Origin: Lateolabrax maculatus
Taxonomy: Eukaryota > Chordata > Actinopteri > Acropomatiformes > Lateolabracidae
Length of the DNA: 64,000 bases
Reading direction: 5' to 3'
NCBI GenBank assembly: GCA_031216445.1
Contig: CM062211.1
Span: 1,562,001 to 1,626,000 of the forward strand
Both the position numbers and the translations under genes were made by a program. Below are positions 1 through 11,605 of the stretch, piece after piece. Below the pieces are notes generated by a model, which was not told where the DNA came from, made no database searches, and saw only the letters and a program-made list of their open reading frames with translations. How positions within the stretch are numbered: position 1 is the stretch's first letter; the number at the start of each line of letters is the position of its first letter.

Positions 1-686
1 GGATGTCTGCCACCACAGGTGCAAACCCCCACAGATTAGCTTTCAACCTGTAGGAAACACTGGATTTCAGTGCCCAACTGATGACCATTAAAGGCTGCCG
101 CAAAACTGCAAAGTTTAGATCCAATTTATCAAAGATTGAATGAAATTGAAATTGAAAATGTGTTTTATTGATATGAATAATCTACAACACAACAGTTCAT
201 CTCTTGAAATCAGTATTTGTCCTATCTGGCTGATGAAGTCAGACTATGACTTTGAGGATTTCTTGAGCCACTTTTCTAGAATACACTCTTGGTGTTGTTA
301 GCATAGACTTACAAAGCAGTTATTGTTTCAAGAGGTGAACTCTGGTGTGGGAGTAGTAGTTGGTGCATGTTGCACTGACAAACATGTTATCTATTTTATC
401 CAGCAGAGAAAACTGAATTTGCCAAACATAATGTTACTTCAGGGTACAGGTAGAAGTGAAAATATGGATCAGCAAATCTGATTTAAAGACTTATTAGGCT
501 TCATTCTATTCTGAAAAGTTAATCACAGCAGCAATAATTTCCCCTTAACGAAGAAGTGAATTAGCATAGATGGGTCCACAGTCATCCATACACCCATCAC
601 AATACAGTACCCATCATAACACCTCATTCACACCCATACTGCCAACAAACATCCTAACTACTCTCCTCTACCTACTCTTCCTCCAG
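1..686. other. Intronic or upstream sequence of the PH-domain gene; no feature seen
   Basis: AT-rich sequence with no exon I could recognise. It ends in a pyrimidine-rich tract and an AG acceptor at 685-686, so the last part is intron of the + strand gene that continues at 687. Confidence 0.5.
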
Positions 687-775
687 TTAACCTTCCCCAA
701 AGCCAAAGTCCTGCTGATGTCCAGTAACCAGGAGGATCTCAATGACTGGTACCAAAGCCTGAGCTCAGCTATCAG
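687..775 (+). CDS. PH-domain gene, exon a (end of PH domain)
   Basis: Acceptor tract ctcttcctccag ends at 686 and the donor AG|GTATGT starts at 776. The exon encodes the PH C-terminal strand and helix, and ends two bases into an Arg codon. Confidence 0.55.
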
Positions 776-2560
776 GTATGTACCTGCTACACACATAAAC
801 ATGTGTACATCTATACTTGTGTGCACCCTCGTTGACATGATGCAGTCACTAGTCGCTTATCCAGCCTCAACCATCACTACTATATGCCCCTAGACTGAAC
901 CTAAACCCAGTTCGAATCTGAACCAACCTACCCTTGATATCAAGTCTTATAAACAGCCCCTTGAAGGTCTGTCCAAAAACTGAGGACTGGCCGAAATGTC
1001 CTCACCTTCCAAAAATGTCTCACTCCCAAGGTCTATAACTTTAAAATGTCCACACAAAGATAGACCGATAGGTAGACACACACACACACATTGTGAGTCT
1101 TCAAGAAGTCATATAAATGAATTACTGGTATGTAAGTTTAAAACCTTAATTAATATACTGTGCAACAAATGTCGTCTGCTTTAATTAAAAAAAACAGTTT
1201 TGACTACTTCCAGCTGTCATAAATCACTTGACAGGTCTTCAACTCAGCTCCCACCTGAGAACAGTTGATACTTCTCTAAAAATAAACTTATGATATTCTC
1301 CTTCAATTCCCCCTTTTAAAGGGAAAGTTCAGATTTTTTGAAGTGGGGTTGTATGAGGTACTTATCCATAGTCAGTGCATTATCTACAGTAGATGGTGGT
1401 TGGTATGCCGCCTGTTTGAATTAGCAGGCAGCTGTATGGGTGCAGACGCTAAGCAATGTACTGCTGTGGACGGGTTCACCATCAAAACAGATTTTAACCA
1501 CCTAAAAAAAAAGTATAGCGTACACTTAAACTGATACTTATACTGATTATTTTAGGTGGGCCTTAGCTGATTCTAAGTGAAGTAAGATGCCATGTATTTT
1601 ATGTCACTTTATTTTTTTTGTTTGATTAGTTTTTATTTAGGCATTTTGAATCCTCCATGCTAAAACAGTTGCTTACTGTAGTTTTTAACAAACATTATTC
1701 TAACAGTAGGACTATTTTTAGCTGAACCACATCTGGTGCTCTAGTGAGTATTTAGGGCATTTGAGTCCAAATAAACTACAGTGGTAATGAAGGAACATGT
1801 CAGCCAGTGCAACAGTTTGGCTCAATTATGTGTTCTTAATCGCTTTTGGCAGAGAAGAAGATATATTACCATTCTTTGGATACACACACAATGCAGTACT
1901 TGTTAGTAGATACATTCATTGTTGGTTTGACAACAAAAAAAATACAGAATATCATCAGACTTATCCTTCTGCTAGTGCTATATGTTGTCTTCCTGTTTCT
2001 CATTATCTGATGATGAGCATGCAGCTCAGAACCTCACCTGTATTTATTAAGATAATTATTTTAATGAAACTAATACATCCTGGGATCAGTATGCAGTGTG
2101 TGGCCGGTGGTTTGATTGTCCTAACTCTCAGTAGGTATAGAATGACTCTCAATGAAACTTTGACACAGGCTGATACTGTACCTCAGGCCTGTCTGTCTCT
2201 CAGACAGCCTCTCAGCATTGATCAGCCAGACCTCAGTAACTCCACTCTCAGCCCGCCTGGCCCCCAGCTCCCTGGAGGAGCATCCGGGTCAGCCCTGCTA
2301 TGTGGAGCGGCCGGCTATGCTGAGGGCCCCCGACCCCGGCGTGCCTGGCCAGGCTAATTAGTTTATCACTTTGTCAGAGAGGAGAGAGAGGAGGCTGTCA
2401 AAAAGCTCAGACCACCCAGCAGATGGGGGGCTGCAGGCTGACGACTCTAAACTCCAGGGAGTGTAATTAGCTGCGGTGGAAGACCGAGGAGAGGACAGGC
2501 TGAGAGGACCAGGGGTCAGCAGTGCTCACACCACTGGGGAGGAGTGCAGGACTGAGGAGT

Positions 2561-2602
<42 letters not shown>

Positions 2603-2961
2603 CTACACATAACTGAATTATAGATTTAACAAAGACTACACACTGCCTGGACTGACATTTCTGAATCTATTGCATGCTGCTCTCAGTGATTATCAAAATG
2701 TATTGTTTTGTGTGCTTAAGTCATAGATTGATAACCATTGTTTCAATACTTCCATTGTTTTCTGATTGCACAATAACCACTTTATACACACACACAGACA
2801 CACACACACACACACACACACATATTCATCTATGCTTCACATTACTAACAGCTATATTTTGTCTGTGACTACAGAGGTAACTTAAAGAAAGTATTTACTC
2901 CTCATTGTAGTTTTTTCTGTACAGAATGTTTCCTTTTGTAAAAAAAAAAAGTAATAATACT

Positions 2962-3001
<40 letters not shown>

Positions 3002-5445
3002 AAAAAAAAACTCCTAGCCAAGGGACTTCATTAGTGTGTAGATCAATGCTTGGTGACAGTAAGTGAACGGTGAGGTAGGCTGAGGCCTGACCACCAGGGA
3101 CGTAGTGAAGGCTAAAGACAGTTTAACTCTCACTTACCTTTTCATCAGCAGAACTCTGACTGGACATCATTTCCATATTATTATTTTTAACTCTCAGTGG
3201 AAATGTATTGTGATATGGAATCAGGTTATTGATTCTGGGGTCCATATTAAAGTCACTATAATTCATCTAGTATTCTGAAGATATAAGTTGTTGTTTACGT
3301 GATACAAACCTGGTAAAAAACTTGTCCCCAGATGAGGTTAATCCAAACAGTACAGACAGTATTGCAGCTTAACGGTTCCAAACAAATAGTCTTTTTGGGT
3401 TTTGGTTTAGTTAATACACTAAACACTGAATATCAGTTCATTTTAAAGGTCATTTTGCATACAGTTGCCATATTGTGATAAATATTGATATTGGAAAATG
3501 TTTAAAAAATACTGATAATAATTTTAACAGATATAACGGTGTCAAACTAAGTACAATCTACACAAGGGATTCAATTATATTTAGTTGTGTCTTTAAATAT
3601 GGATAAGATAAAAATGAATTTGGTCTATCAAAGTGAAAACTCAACTGAAAGTTGTTTTGGATTTTGGTGATGAAGTTTATTTTTTCTGTAAACATAAAGG
3701 TGTGCATGTTTTTCCCTTGAGATTTATGTATAACATTTTTATTTATATATAACATTTTTTTTGCAGTAGGTCTGTCTTTGGGAATAGTGTAATTGATTTA
3801 TTTTAGTATATCTTAGTGTTTGCAGGTGTATTTATAGAGTTTTTAGTAAGGGTGTCTTTATTGTGACATGTCTGTTTTTCTTGCAAAAATTCCTTTAATC
3901 CAAGACAATTCTCTGTTACAGGAAACTATAAAAGTAACTTGTAACTATAAATGACTGTGAATGTTCTGCAGTGTGTTCAGTGTGTGGAGGTATGCCCCTT
4001 CGTGGCCATGATCCTCATTTTAACCTAGAAGAAGAAAGGGTTTTTGAAGGCTGAAGACATGCTCACCTCTGACTTGAATTGGGGATGGAAAGAACATTAA
4101 AACTACCTTTCAAAAGAATGCGCTCCAATATGATACCCTTAATGTGACATCACTTTAAAAATGACCCCAGAGTCTCAATAGAAACATTAGAAGCTTTGTA
4201 GTGAGGGTTTGTTGCAGGGCTGTTGCAGGGGTGTTGTACACTAGAACTTAGTGTGTGTTGTCTTCACAGGAAGCTGCAGCCTAAGACAGTAGTCCATCAG
4301 AGAGAGGAGTTGTGCCGGAGACCCCTCCACTCAGCCGCCAACAGCCACAACGCATCAAGCAGCAGCAGCAGCGACCCCAGCAGGAAGAGAAACATGGTGA
4401 GGTACACACACACATATTCACACAGTGAAGCTGCCAAATGTGCACAGACTTGAGTTTTTATGGTTTGACAGTAGGAAAAGCAAATGCAGTAAGCACAGAC
4501 TGAAATGATCTTAATAGTGATGTATGATTGAGTGAGTGATGTATCTGGAATCAGTGGAATCTGCTCACATTTGCTTTTCCATAAGTGCATTGATGTAACA
4601 TCTCAGAGAGTTTAATATGAAGTACTGAATTTAAAATCTAAAATAATTTTATTATTTGATCAACCTGAATACCTTACAGATTCATAACATTTTCAACACT
4701 TTCAAATTCTCAAACTTTGATGCTCGCTGGCACGTGTCCATTATGTGCAGCCCTGATGAAGTCTGGACTTAGTTGTTTCTCTAACAGATTAAGCTGCACT
4801 AATCAGTCTCTTTATATTAGCAGTCGATCAAATACCTACGTGTCATGTGAAAGATGTCGCCCGCACTGATGAACCCACAGAGATGATCATCAACTGTGCA
4901 GCTCCCCTTAGCTTTACTTTTACTTTACTAAAAGAGTGCTTCAGCCTCTTTTAGCTCATTGTTTTGGTTTTGTGTCTCTGCTCGGCTCTCCAGGTCTGCG
5001 CTGAGACCAGTGAGCATGTCCAGAGGGCTCCTAATGAGTGGGAGGGCAGCACCCCCAAGAGGATGAAGCAGTCTGACGCTCCAGAGCAGAGGTGGGATCA
5101 TTTTAGCTGTTTTATTGGTCTTGGGTTACCGGTCGAACAGCAAGCTTAAACTCCCATTAACCTCAAAAAAGTGTTGTGCTTATTGTTACTGCAGTTGGAT
5201 GTTTGAGCTCCGCTGTGGAGAGTATTTTTTTGTCTTAAACCATGTCTGGAGATCTTTAACGACTTAAATGAAACAGCAGCAGATATTTTTGTAGCTTAGA
5301 CATATTTCAGAGGGAAGACTGTTGACTGTGTTACGTACATACATGGTAGTAATATGGTTTGTTTCTAATTCAACATGATTTGAAACCTTTCATTTGTGCG
5401 TCCAGCAGTGTGGAGCCATCCGCTTCCAGCTGTGTGATCCTCTAA
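687..5445 (+). CDS. C-terminal exons of a PH-domain protein ending in a CaaX-like box (3' part of gene)
   Basis: Four exons join in one frame: 687-775, 4270-4396, 4994-5091 and 5406-5445, each bounded by AG...GT. Exon lengths 89, 127, 98 and 40 keep the phase exactly, giving 117 residues before TAA. The first exon has the look of the last beta strand and C-terminal helix of a PH domain, including the near-invariant Trp (EDLNDWYQSLSSAI). After it comes a low-complexity Ser-rich and basic tail (SSSSSDPSRKRN, then TPKRMKQ), and the chain ends SASSCVIL. Cys-Val-Ile-Leu fits a CaaX box; a final Leu usually favours geranylgeranylation, so membrane association is inferred. PH domains bind phosphoinositides or partner proteins. 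The upstream exons are outside the window. A Dbl-family Rho exchange factor is one possibility, but I did not recognise the protein and assign no name. No expression evidence exists here; the call rests on splice-site phase and PH-like pattern. Confidence 0.55.
2200..2540. promoter_or_regulatory. GC-rich block with two TAATTA homeodomain-type motifs (candidate intronic regulatory element)
   Basis: This block is clearly richer in G and C than the intron around it. It contains TAATTA at 2355-2360 and 2464-2469, the core recognised by many homeodomain proteins. An open frame crosses its first half but shows no protein family and no good splice sites, so I prefer a non-coding element. No conservation data are available, so regulatory function is a guess. 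Confidence 0.25.
2562..2596. repeat. (GT)n microsatellite
   Basis: About 17 uninterrupted GT dinucleotides directly after the GC-rich block. Confidence 0.95.
2785..2822. repeat. (CA)n microsatellite, one interruption
   Basis: CA dinucleotides interrupted once by a GA step near 2797. Confidence 0.9.
2964..3010. repeat. (AC)n microsatellite followed by poly(A)
   Basis: About 17 AC units run into a stretch of about 14 A residues; another A-run lies just upstream at 2941-2950. Confidence 0.9.
4270..4396 (+). CDS. PH-domain gene, exon b (Ser-rich basic linker)
   Basis: Acceptor ttcttcacag... ends at 4269 and donor GTGAGG begins at 4397. One base completes the split Arg codon and 42 further codons follow. 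They begin KLQPKTVVHQREE, and later hold a run of Ser residues from an AGC repeat followed by RKRN. Confidence 0.55.
4994..5091 (+). CDS. PH-domain gene, exon c
   Basis: Acceptor ctcggctctccag ends at 4993 and donor GTGGGA begins at 5092. The exon starts on a codon boundary, encodes 32 residues including STPKRMKQ, and ends two bases into a Ser codon. Confidence 0.5.
5406..5445 (+). CDS. PH-domain gene, last coding exon with CVIL terminus
   Basis: The exon follows a tandem acceptor CAGCAG at 5403-5408, so splicing may start at 5406 or 5409. Both keep the frame and differ by one Ser. The coding part ends Ser-Cys-Val-Ile-Leu and TAA at 5443-5445. Confidence 0.5.
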
Positions 5446-6725
5446 TGGCATTCGGTCTAAGTTATTGGTGGATCCTGCACGGTCTGTCTGAGAGTTTCAC
5501 TTCAGGCTGACTTTTGTGCTCCAGTTTTGCCAAAAATGACACACATGCAACCGTACGTCTGTACTGTTAACAGATGTTTTTACTTCTTCAGCTTCTGCTC
5601 ATCCTGTGCAATATAAACTCTCATGATCTGCTGCTTTAAAGACCAAATATGTGATGAGTGTTAAACTGTGAGCTGTATGCTGCTGCTGCTGACAGTATCA
5701 CATGCCTCATAGTGGTAAAACTTTTTATTTTCAAAGGATCCAGTAACATAACAGAAGTATTCACACCTCTGATTCTGTCCAATCAGCTTTTAGAAAGAGG
5801 AGGGACTCTGCTCTTTGTTTTTCGCCGTGCAGTGCTGGTTTATTCACTTTCTTAACAAGCTAAAGGCAAAATTATTATTATATATTTCACATCTGTCAGA
5901 TTTCATATCAACAGAGTTGTTTTACATAAGTGTCAGTGAGAATGCTGCACAACAGCGATGTACTTATTTATTTAATAATGGTCATTATAATGTTCCATAT
6001 GTTCCTGGGAACATATTTGCCATCAGTTTAGGTAACTGAACCCTAATTATTAATTCTCACACTATTGATTAGAGGGATTAGTTAAACCACCCCTGCCATC
6101 ATACAGTTGCTGCACAGTGCTGGATGGCTGCTTCTTCAGCGTTCACTCCTTATCACAACACTACCAATTGCCATCCAGATTTATCCAACTATTTTCCATT
6201 GCGCTGTCCATCCCACATGACCTGACCATGTCAGTGCAGCTGACTGGACCTGATGCACGGCTTCATCTGTTTTAGAATGTCTGGTTTGACTGTTGTTACC
6301 TGATATACAGAAGTTACTCAAAGCGTTTACATGTGAGACACTGTGGTGAATTATTATTCTTATTAATTGTCCATTTAATCAGCTGCACTGTATTCTAGTA
6401 ATGACAGTCTGTGATATATCTGCATCCAGGCAAGAAAACCTGGTTAACAGATATGAAGTTCTATATGCTGACTGTCATATGTGTGCTTTATTACATCATG
6501 TCCTTTATTCTTCATTAAACCCTTAATCATATGTTTTTTTAAAAATTCCACAAATGTTTGCTTCTTTTCTGCATGATACTTCATATATTTTATTAACACT
6601 TATAAGCTTAGTGTGTCTTTTACAGATTACTTTTTAATATCTTATTTTTACCCCTTTTGTTCTATCTAAAGCTGGTTACAAGTCACGAGATGGAAATTAA
6701 CCAATAAAACTCTAATCAAAGTCAT
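5446..6725 (+). other. Probable 3' untranslated region of the PH-domain gene
   Basis: AT-rich sequence with no long frame running from the stop at 5445 to the AATAAA at 6703-6708. The extent is inferred only from the stop codon and the poly(A) signal. Confidence 0.4.
6703..6708 (+). promoter_or_regulatory. Candidate poly(A) signal AATAAA
   Basis: Canonical hexamer followed 15-35 bases later by a GT/T-rich stretch (gtgtatttgtgtattttt), the expected downstream element. It is the first convincing + strand signal after the PH-gene stop codon. Confidence 0.5.
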
Positions 6726-7879
6726 TGTGTATTTGTGTATTTTTCAGCCCTAAATAGAGACACAGAACAGTGGTGTTGAATGATTTTTCATTTTAAAAAA
6801 TGGCATAGAATTGGCATTGATTTTAAATCAGCTAAGTATATATACAATTTTTTTTTTGTTTTTCGCAAAATTTCCTTTTCTACACAGCAAAGTTGTTGGC
6901 CAACTGAGTCGACTGAGAAAGTATTCAAGTCTATTTTAAAACAAAAGTCAAGTCCCCATATGAGCACTGAAACAGTTGTACTTGATGTAATCATTCCTCT
7001 TGTTCCTACTGGCCAATAAAACATCCCTCTCTAACATGCTTCCAGTTTAGCTGAAGTTACTATGTTAATCAAATCAAAATTTTATTAAATTTTCAACACT
7101 TGTATATGTGGACTACAGAGCAGAGAGTGATGAGGTTTATATTTTAGAAGGTGGGTCATCTGCAGAGTCCATATTGTGTCAGGCTCAAGGCACTGAGCGG
7201 TTTCTCATCAACAGCAGATGATCAGACGGAGCTCAGAACTGGTTTTCACACTGCAGTTCTGCTTTATTAACACAAGATGGAAGCAGAGACAACTCCATAT
7301 CCCTGTGATATCGTATGAACCAGTGTATACGGTGTATTTCACTTTTCTGAAAGCTTAAAGGTTTGTTCTGAGGATGGTGCAAGCGACAACGCCATTAAAA
7401 AGAAAAAGATTAATTCCTTTAGTAGCATGGGTGAGCTCAGCTCAATATGTCAAGGTTTGAACCGTTACTGCAACAATAATACTCTGGCACACAAAGTGTC
7501 CCGAGGTCACAAACTCCAGCTCCAGAGCCTTAAAGACAAAAGACGAACTTGAACAAACAGTACATTTAGAGAAACATTCACTCACAACTAAATGAAGGTG
7601 GTGGATGGGGTTAAATATACTGGAAGCAGGCAGCAGTGCGGCAGTGAGGTGGCAGAGCTCAGTCCTGTGTATGCACATAGAATGAGCACCAAATGTTTAT
7701 ATGGACCAGACATGTACATACTGTAGATGATATGATTTGACAGTATACAGGACGTATAAACTGAGAAAACACAGAAGCATTGAGACAAGAGACAGATGAG
7801 TCCGTCCACATACTCCAGATAAGATTTCACTTAATTTATCCAGAGGGAAATTGTTGTGCAGCAGCTGCAGACGATAGTG

Positions 7880-8070
7880 TTCTTCCACCTATGTGTCAAC
7901 CTCACTAATGCTCTTGTGGCTTAATGGGAGCAAATCCTTGTAACCAGGCTCCAACATCTGGGGGAGACCCTGAAACGAGAAGAGTGGAGGCTGCTATAGT
8001 GTTAATGCCCATGGTGTCAGAATCACATGTTACACTGTCAAGTGTCCAGATACTTTTGACCATGTAGTCC
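7880..8070. mobile_element. Degraded fish transposon remnant (class uncertain)
   Basis: The phrase order 'ggcttaatgggagcaaatcc', then 'gaagagtggaggctgctata', then 'gtccagatacttttgaccat' is one I recognise from repeated elements of fish genomes, whose end usually reads GTCCACATACTTTTGGCCAT. Only this one end is visible and no transposase domain can be read, so the class is left open. Confidence 0.4.
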
Positions 8071-8303
8071 TGTTTACACACGAAGAGCTGCAGATAATGC
8101 TAAAATGTATTGAGTAAATTACATTTTCATGATTGCATAATTTGTGTTCTGTTGTTTTATATACTTTTACAGTTTTAACAAAGATTTACTATCTTCTGTT
8201 ATTCTCTCTATGTACTGGAGGCACTTGATACATGGGAACCTCTAAAGCCCCAAAAATAGCCCTCCTGTCTATGTTGTATATGACCATTATTAAGGCATTA
8301 GAT

Positions 8304-8318
8304 AAGGGTTAGGGTTAG
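8304..8318. repeat. Short TTAGGG interstitial telomere-like repeat
   Basis: Two and a half TTAGGG units (aagggttagggttag). This is too short to imply a fusion point. Confidence 0.6.
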
Positions 8319-9258
8319 CAGGTGAGAGGGATGTGGGAGGTGATGGCGAATATCTTGTGCTTGAAGCAGCTTCTGTTTTTTCTCAATATGAATCATCTCT
8401 TCACGTCTTCAACAATCTGAACTAAAAGCTATTAAAACCAATAAAATTCCTTAATACATACATGTCTATAGGTCATGTCATGTACTTAAGTATCTTTCTG
8501 AAGCACTTTGCTTGAGTATTTCTATTTCTATTCACTAAAATCTCTGTTCCTCGTCAGGATAAGGAGCTTCACCGCCCATATTATCTCTACTGGAGGGAGG
8601 AAAAAAGAGCGCTGTTGAACATGGCACTCCAACACTCCCATAGGCATTCAGTTTGGTCATAACCCGATTCAGCTTTCATCTTTTCTTTCTTTTTTTTTTT
8701 GTTGTTGGGCCGCTCTGTGCAGTATGTACTGTACATATGCTGTCGCTTCCAGTTTTCATTAAGCAAAGTGCACAAACAGACTATGAGTTTTCATTATGTG
8801 AACTAGAAACAATTCAGATGGAGTTACTGCCTAACCCAATATTTTTTTGTGTGTCAGTTTCAGCATTCATTTGATGAAAGGTCAAAGCTAACGCTACATT
8901 TTGACACACAGCTGCTCTACAGGGAAGGGCCACATCATTAGGTGATAATACATGACTTGTGTTAGTCAGTATGGTTTCTTTTGTGATGATTTGCAACTCA
9001 ACATGTCTGTACAACCAATGTATACACAGTGGACCTTAAGCTTTCGGGCCCCTGACATTCTGGGGCACCATGTACGTGCCTTGTAGAAGGTTGGTAATCC
9101 AGCCTTGACTTGGGTTGAAGGCCACAGCAGATGATTTCAGATCATTTTCATACTCATTGTGTCCGCATGGAATCTTCTGCATCCGTTTTGTTGCTACACT
9201 CATTTATTCAAGTTGTCTTTCAAAGAGAGAAAGTTTATATATAAAGATATGGATATAT

Positions 9259-9318
9259 CCATATCTATATCTATATATATATAGACATTATGTCTATATA
9301 TAGATATAGATATAGATT
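9259..9318. repeat. AT-rich inverted repeat (potential hairpin)
   Basis: Left arm of TATC/TATA repeats ending ...tatagaca and right arm starting tgtctata... are near-perfect reverse complements of about 25 bases around a loop of a few bases (near 9288-9290). It probably arose from a TATC-type microsatellite that became palindromic. Confidence 0.7.
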
Positions 9319-11042
9319 ATATATATTAAAATATAGATGAAATGACCTTACAGTGTATAAAGAAGTTAAATTAGCTTCACCTCAACCAACACCTATATAA
9401 TTCTGTTACATGCTAATGCATCCAAGATAATAAAGCCAATAATATAATATAATATAATATATAGAAGAATCTGAAAGGGGGCATTCTTCTAGGCTCTTTG
9501 TAGATCAGATTTCTGGACATGATGCCCTCAATGAGCTCTGACAGGCTAAACCCAGAACAGGAGGCCCTCCACAATCTGTGGCCCCTGTGTGGTGGTGGTG
9601 GGTGTAGTGCTGGACAACTAAACACTGTGAGGTTGGAAAATAAAGGAGTTTCTTGCAGTTACACATATTTTGATCCATTTGCAGTTTAATAATGCAGGGA
9701 TGACTTGGAGCAGTGGCTTTTTTCATCTGCATACATCAGATATCAGCTTTAAGAATCAAAGCAAGTTAGTACAGGAACAGTTACGTAATCTCATTATGCC
9801 TAATTCACTGAGTGGAAGAGTGATGCTGGACTTCCTGACTTCAAAGACTTCAAACGAAGAAATCTTAAAGCTGCTCCATGTGTGTATTAGTTAAAAGCAT
9901 TCTAATGCACCGATGATTCTTTTCCAGTTTAGAGCACATGAATTGTGCTGCAGGATTAATATCACACAAAAGCTACAAACCTTTAGCGGCCTGCAGGGAC
10001 TGGGTGTCAACATTCCCCCACCCTCCAAATTCTTGATTAGCCATTGGAAAATAAATATTTATTTTTTTGTCTAAAAATCATCTAATCTAAAGCTAGAGGG
10101 TCTGAAAATATCTCAACCAGCAGAAAAAAAACATCAAACCCCTGAACCCTCAGCACCGTCATTTTAGAGTTATTTTTAGTGTATCAAAGATGGAAAATAA
10201 AGTCACCTGTAGATATAAAGAGGGCTCCTGCCGAAGCGACCCTTATTTATTATAATCTTATGGAAGCCATAAAATTGTGTTGTGAGAGAGAAATCCAGAT
10301 CCACAGTGCATCGTAGAAAGCGACAAAGAGTTGAAGTTCTCCACTCAAAATCACATAATCACCATCACAGCGGGACCTACACAGCTCTCCCTGCCACAGA
10401 CGGACACTTTTTTCCCATGGGCAGTTTATTAATTGATGATCTGTTTTAGGAGACATCACAATCCCTGGTTGTTGCATCACAATCACCATTTGACGACCAA
10501 GTGAGAGCTGACCAACAGTCTCAAAGCCAAAGATTATAAATTTACAACAATATGAACTGTGGATTTTTTGCTGTTTTATTTATAAATAAATTAACTTTCT
10601 AGTCCTTATAGCGCCCCGGAGCGCCCGTTCAAGAGCACCTTTTGAGAACATCTTTTGAGAATATTTATTTTGGTGTGTATCAAAAAAGCCATGATTTTAG
10701 AGTTGTTATTAATATTAATATTATTGCATCTTTGTTTTATCTGGTCACTCAGGCCAAATCCTTTGTTTACTCCAGTTCTGTGTACATTTCCTCGCCTAGT
10801 GGGCTTTCTCTTCAACAGCTTCACCCTGATGTTTTACTTCTGCCGAGCTCAGCAGCAGGTGTCCAGCAGCTAATGGTCTACTTGAGATACCTGGGAGCCT
10901 CGGACTACATCACCAACATCAAAGTGGTAATAAAAAAAACTGAAGATAAGTTTAACAAGATATGTTTGGCAGTCTATTACATAATATTTTTCTTTCTTTT
11001 AACAGGTTATAGATTTTCATCCACATCACAACAACTGCTAAA

Positions 11043-11072
11043 TTATTGTTATTATTATTATTATTATTATTA
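11043..11072. repeat. (ATT)n microsatellite
   Basis: About ten ATT triplets, the first one or two imperfect. Confidence 0.85.
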
Positions 11073-11359
11073 AGCTTATTAATAAATGTAATGCTTTTCA
11101 ACTGAATAGTTCTGAATTAGGGCCTCTGGTATTTGGATCAAGTAGTTTGTGATAAAATATTTTTTTAGCCACAGGTTGTCAACATTAATTACTGTAGTAC
11201 TGTACTCAAAACTATTTCTGCTTCCCATCCATCAAAAGATGATTCCAAATCTAAATTCATCTTCACCATGGCTGTTTGGGATGTTCCGACACTTCACCCA
11301 CAGCTGCAGCTGCAGATGCCACTGGACAAGCCATTAGCTGCCGCTGTCAGTTTCCATTT

Positions 11360-11605
11360 CCACACATACATCAAGTGGTTCATCAGGAACTGCAGTTCTA
11401 TGGCAACTCCTCTCACGGCCCTCACATCTCTCAAGTCGCCATTTGTGTGGTCCCTAGTGGCAGAAAAGGCATCCAGTGAGTTAAATCATTTGTTTACTTC
11501 TGTTCCCATACTCATCTTTCCTGATCCCTTGCTTCAGTTTGTAGTGGAAGTTGATTCTTCCCATTCCGGTTGGATTTCCTTTGCACAGTCTGACACAGAT
11601 TTTTT
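11360..11605 (+). pseudogene. Ty3/gypsy-type retrotransposon pol fragment (reverse transcriptase-RNase H junction)
   Basis: One frame reads WFIRNCSSMATPLTALTSLK, then an F.W...A...ELNHLFTSVPIL segment, then PDPLLQFVVEVDSS. This order (YRRFI...PLT.L, then F.W, LK..LT.APVL..PD, then F.VE.DAS) is the signature of the RT thumb and start of RNase H in gypsy-type elements. The Gly-Ala and Leu-Ser-Gln block that normally follows is ruined, and there is no gag, integrase or LTR nearby, so this is an inactive fossil. Confidence 0.65.

Larger units (their letters stand above)
776..4269 (+). other. Large intron of the PH-domain gene
   Basis: About 3.5 kb without any further exon that I can support. It holds three CA/GT microsatellites and one locally GC-rich block (about 2200-2540), each listed separately. 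The rest is AT-rich and unremarkable. Confidence 0.45.
6726..11359. other. Intergenic DNA, mostly featureless
   Basis: AT-rich sequence with many short frames and no recognisable protein. Within it I mark a transposon-like remnant at 7880-8070, short telomere-like repeats at 8304-8318 and an AT hairpin at 9259-9318. Confidence 0.5.

Noticed and set aside
1797..2357. 186-residue open frame on +
   Set aside because: Lies in the PH-gene intron, changes composition abruptly where it enters the GC-rich block, and shows no domain.
8304..8318. Chromosome fusion or telomere remnant from TTAGGG repeats (also 15968-16000)
   Set aside because: Only two to five degenerate units; such short tracts are common by chance or repair.
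10642..11073. 143-residue open frame on +
   Set aside because: Ends in a Tyr run produced by the ATT microsatellite; no recognisable protein.
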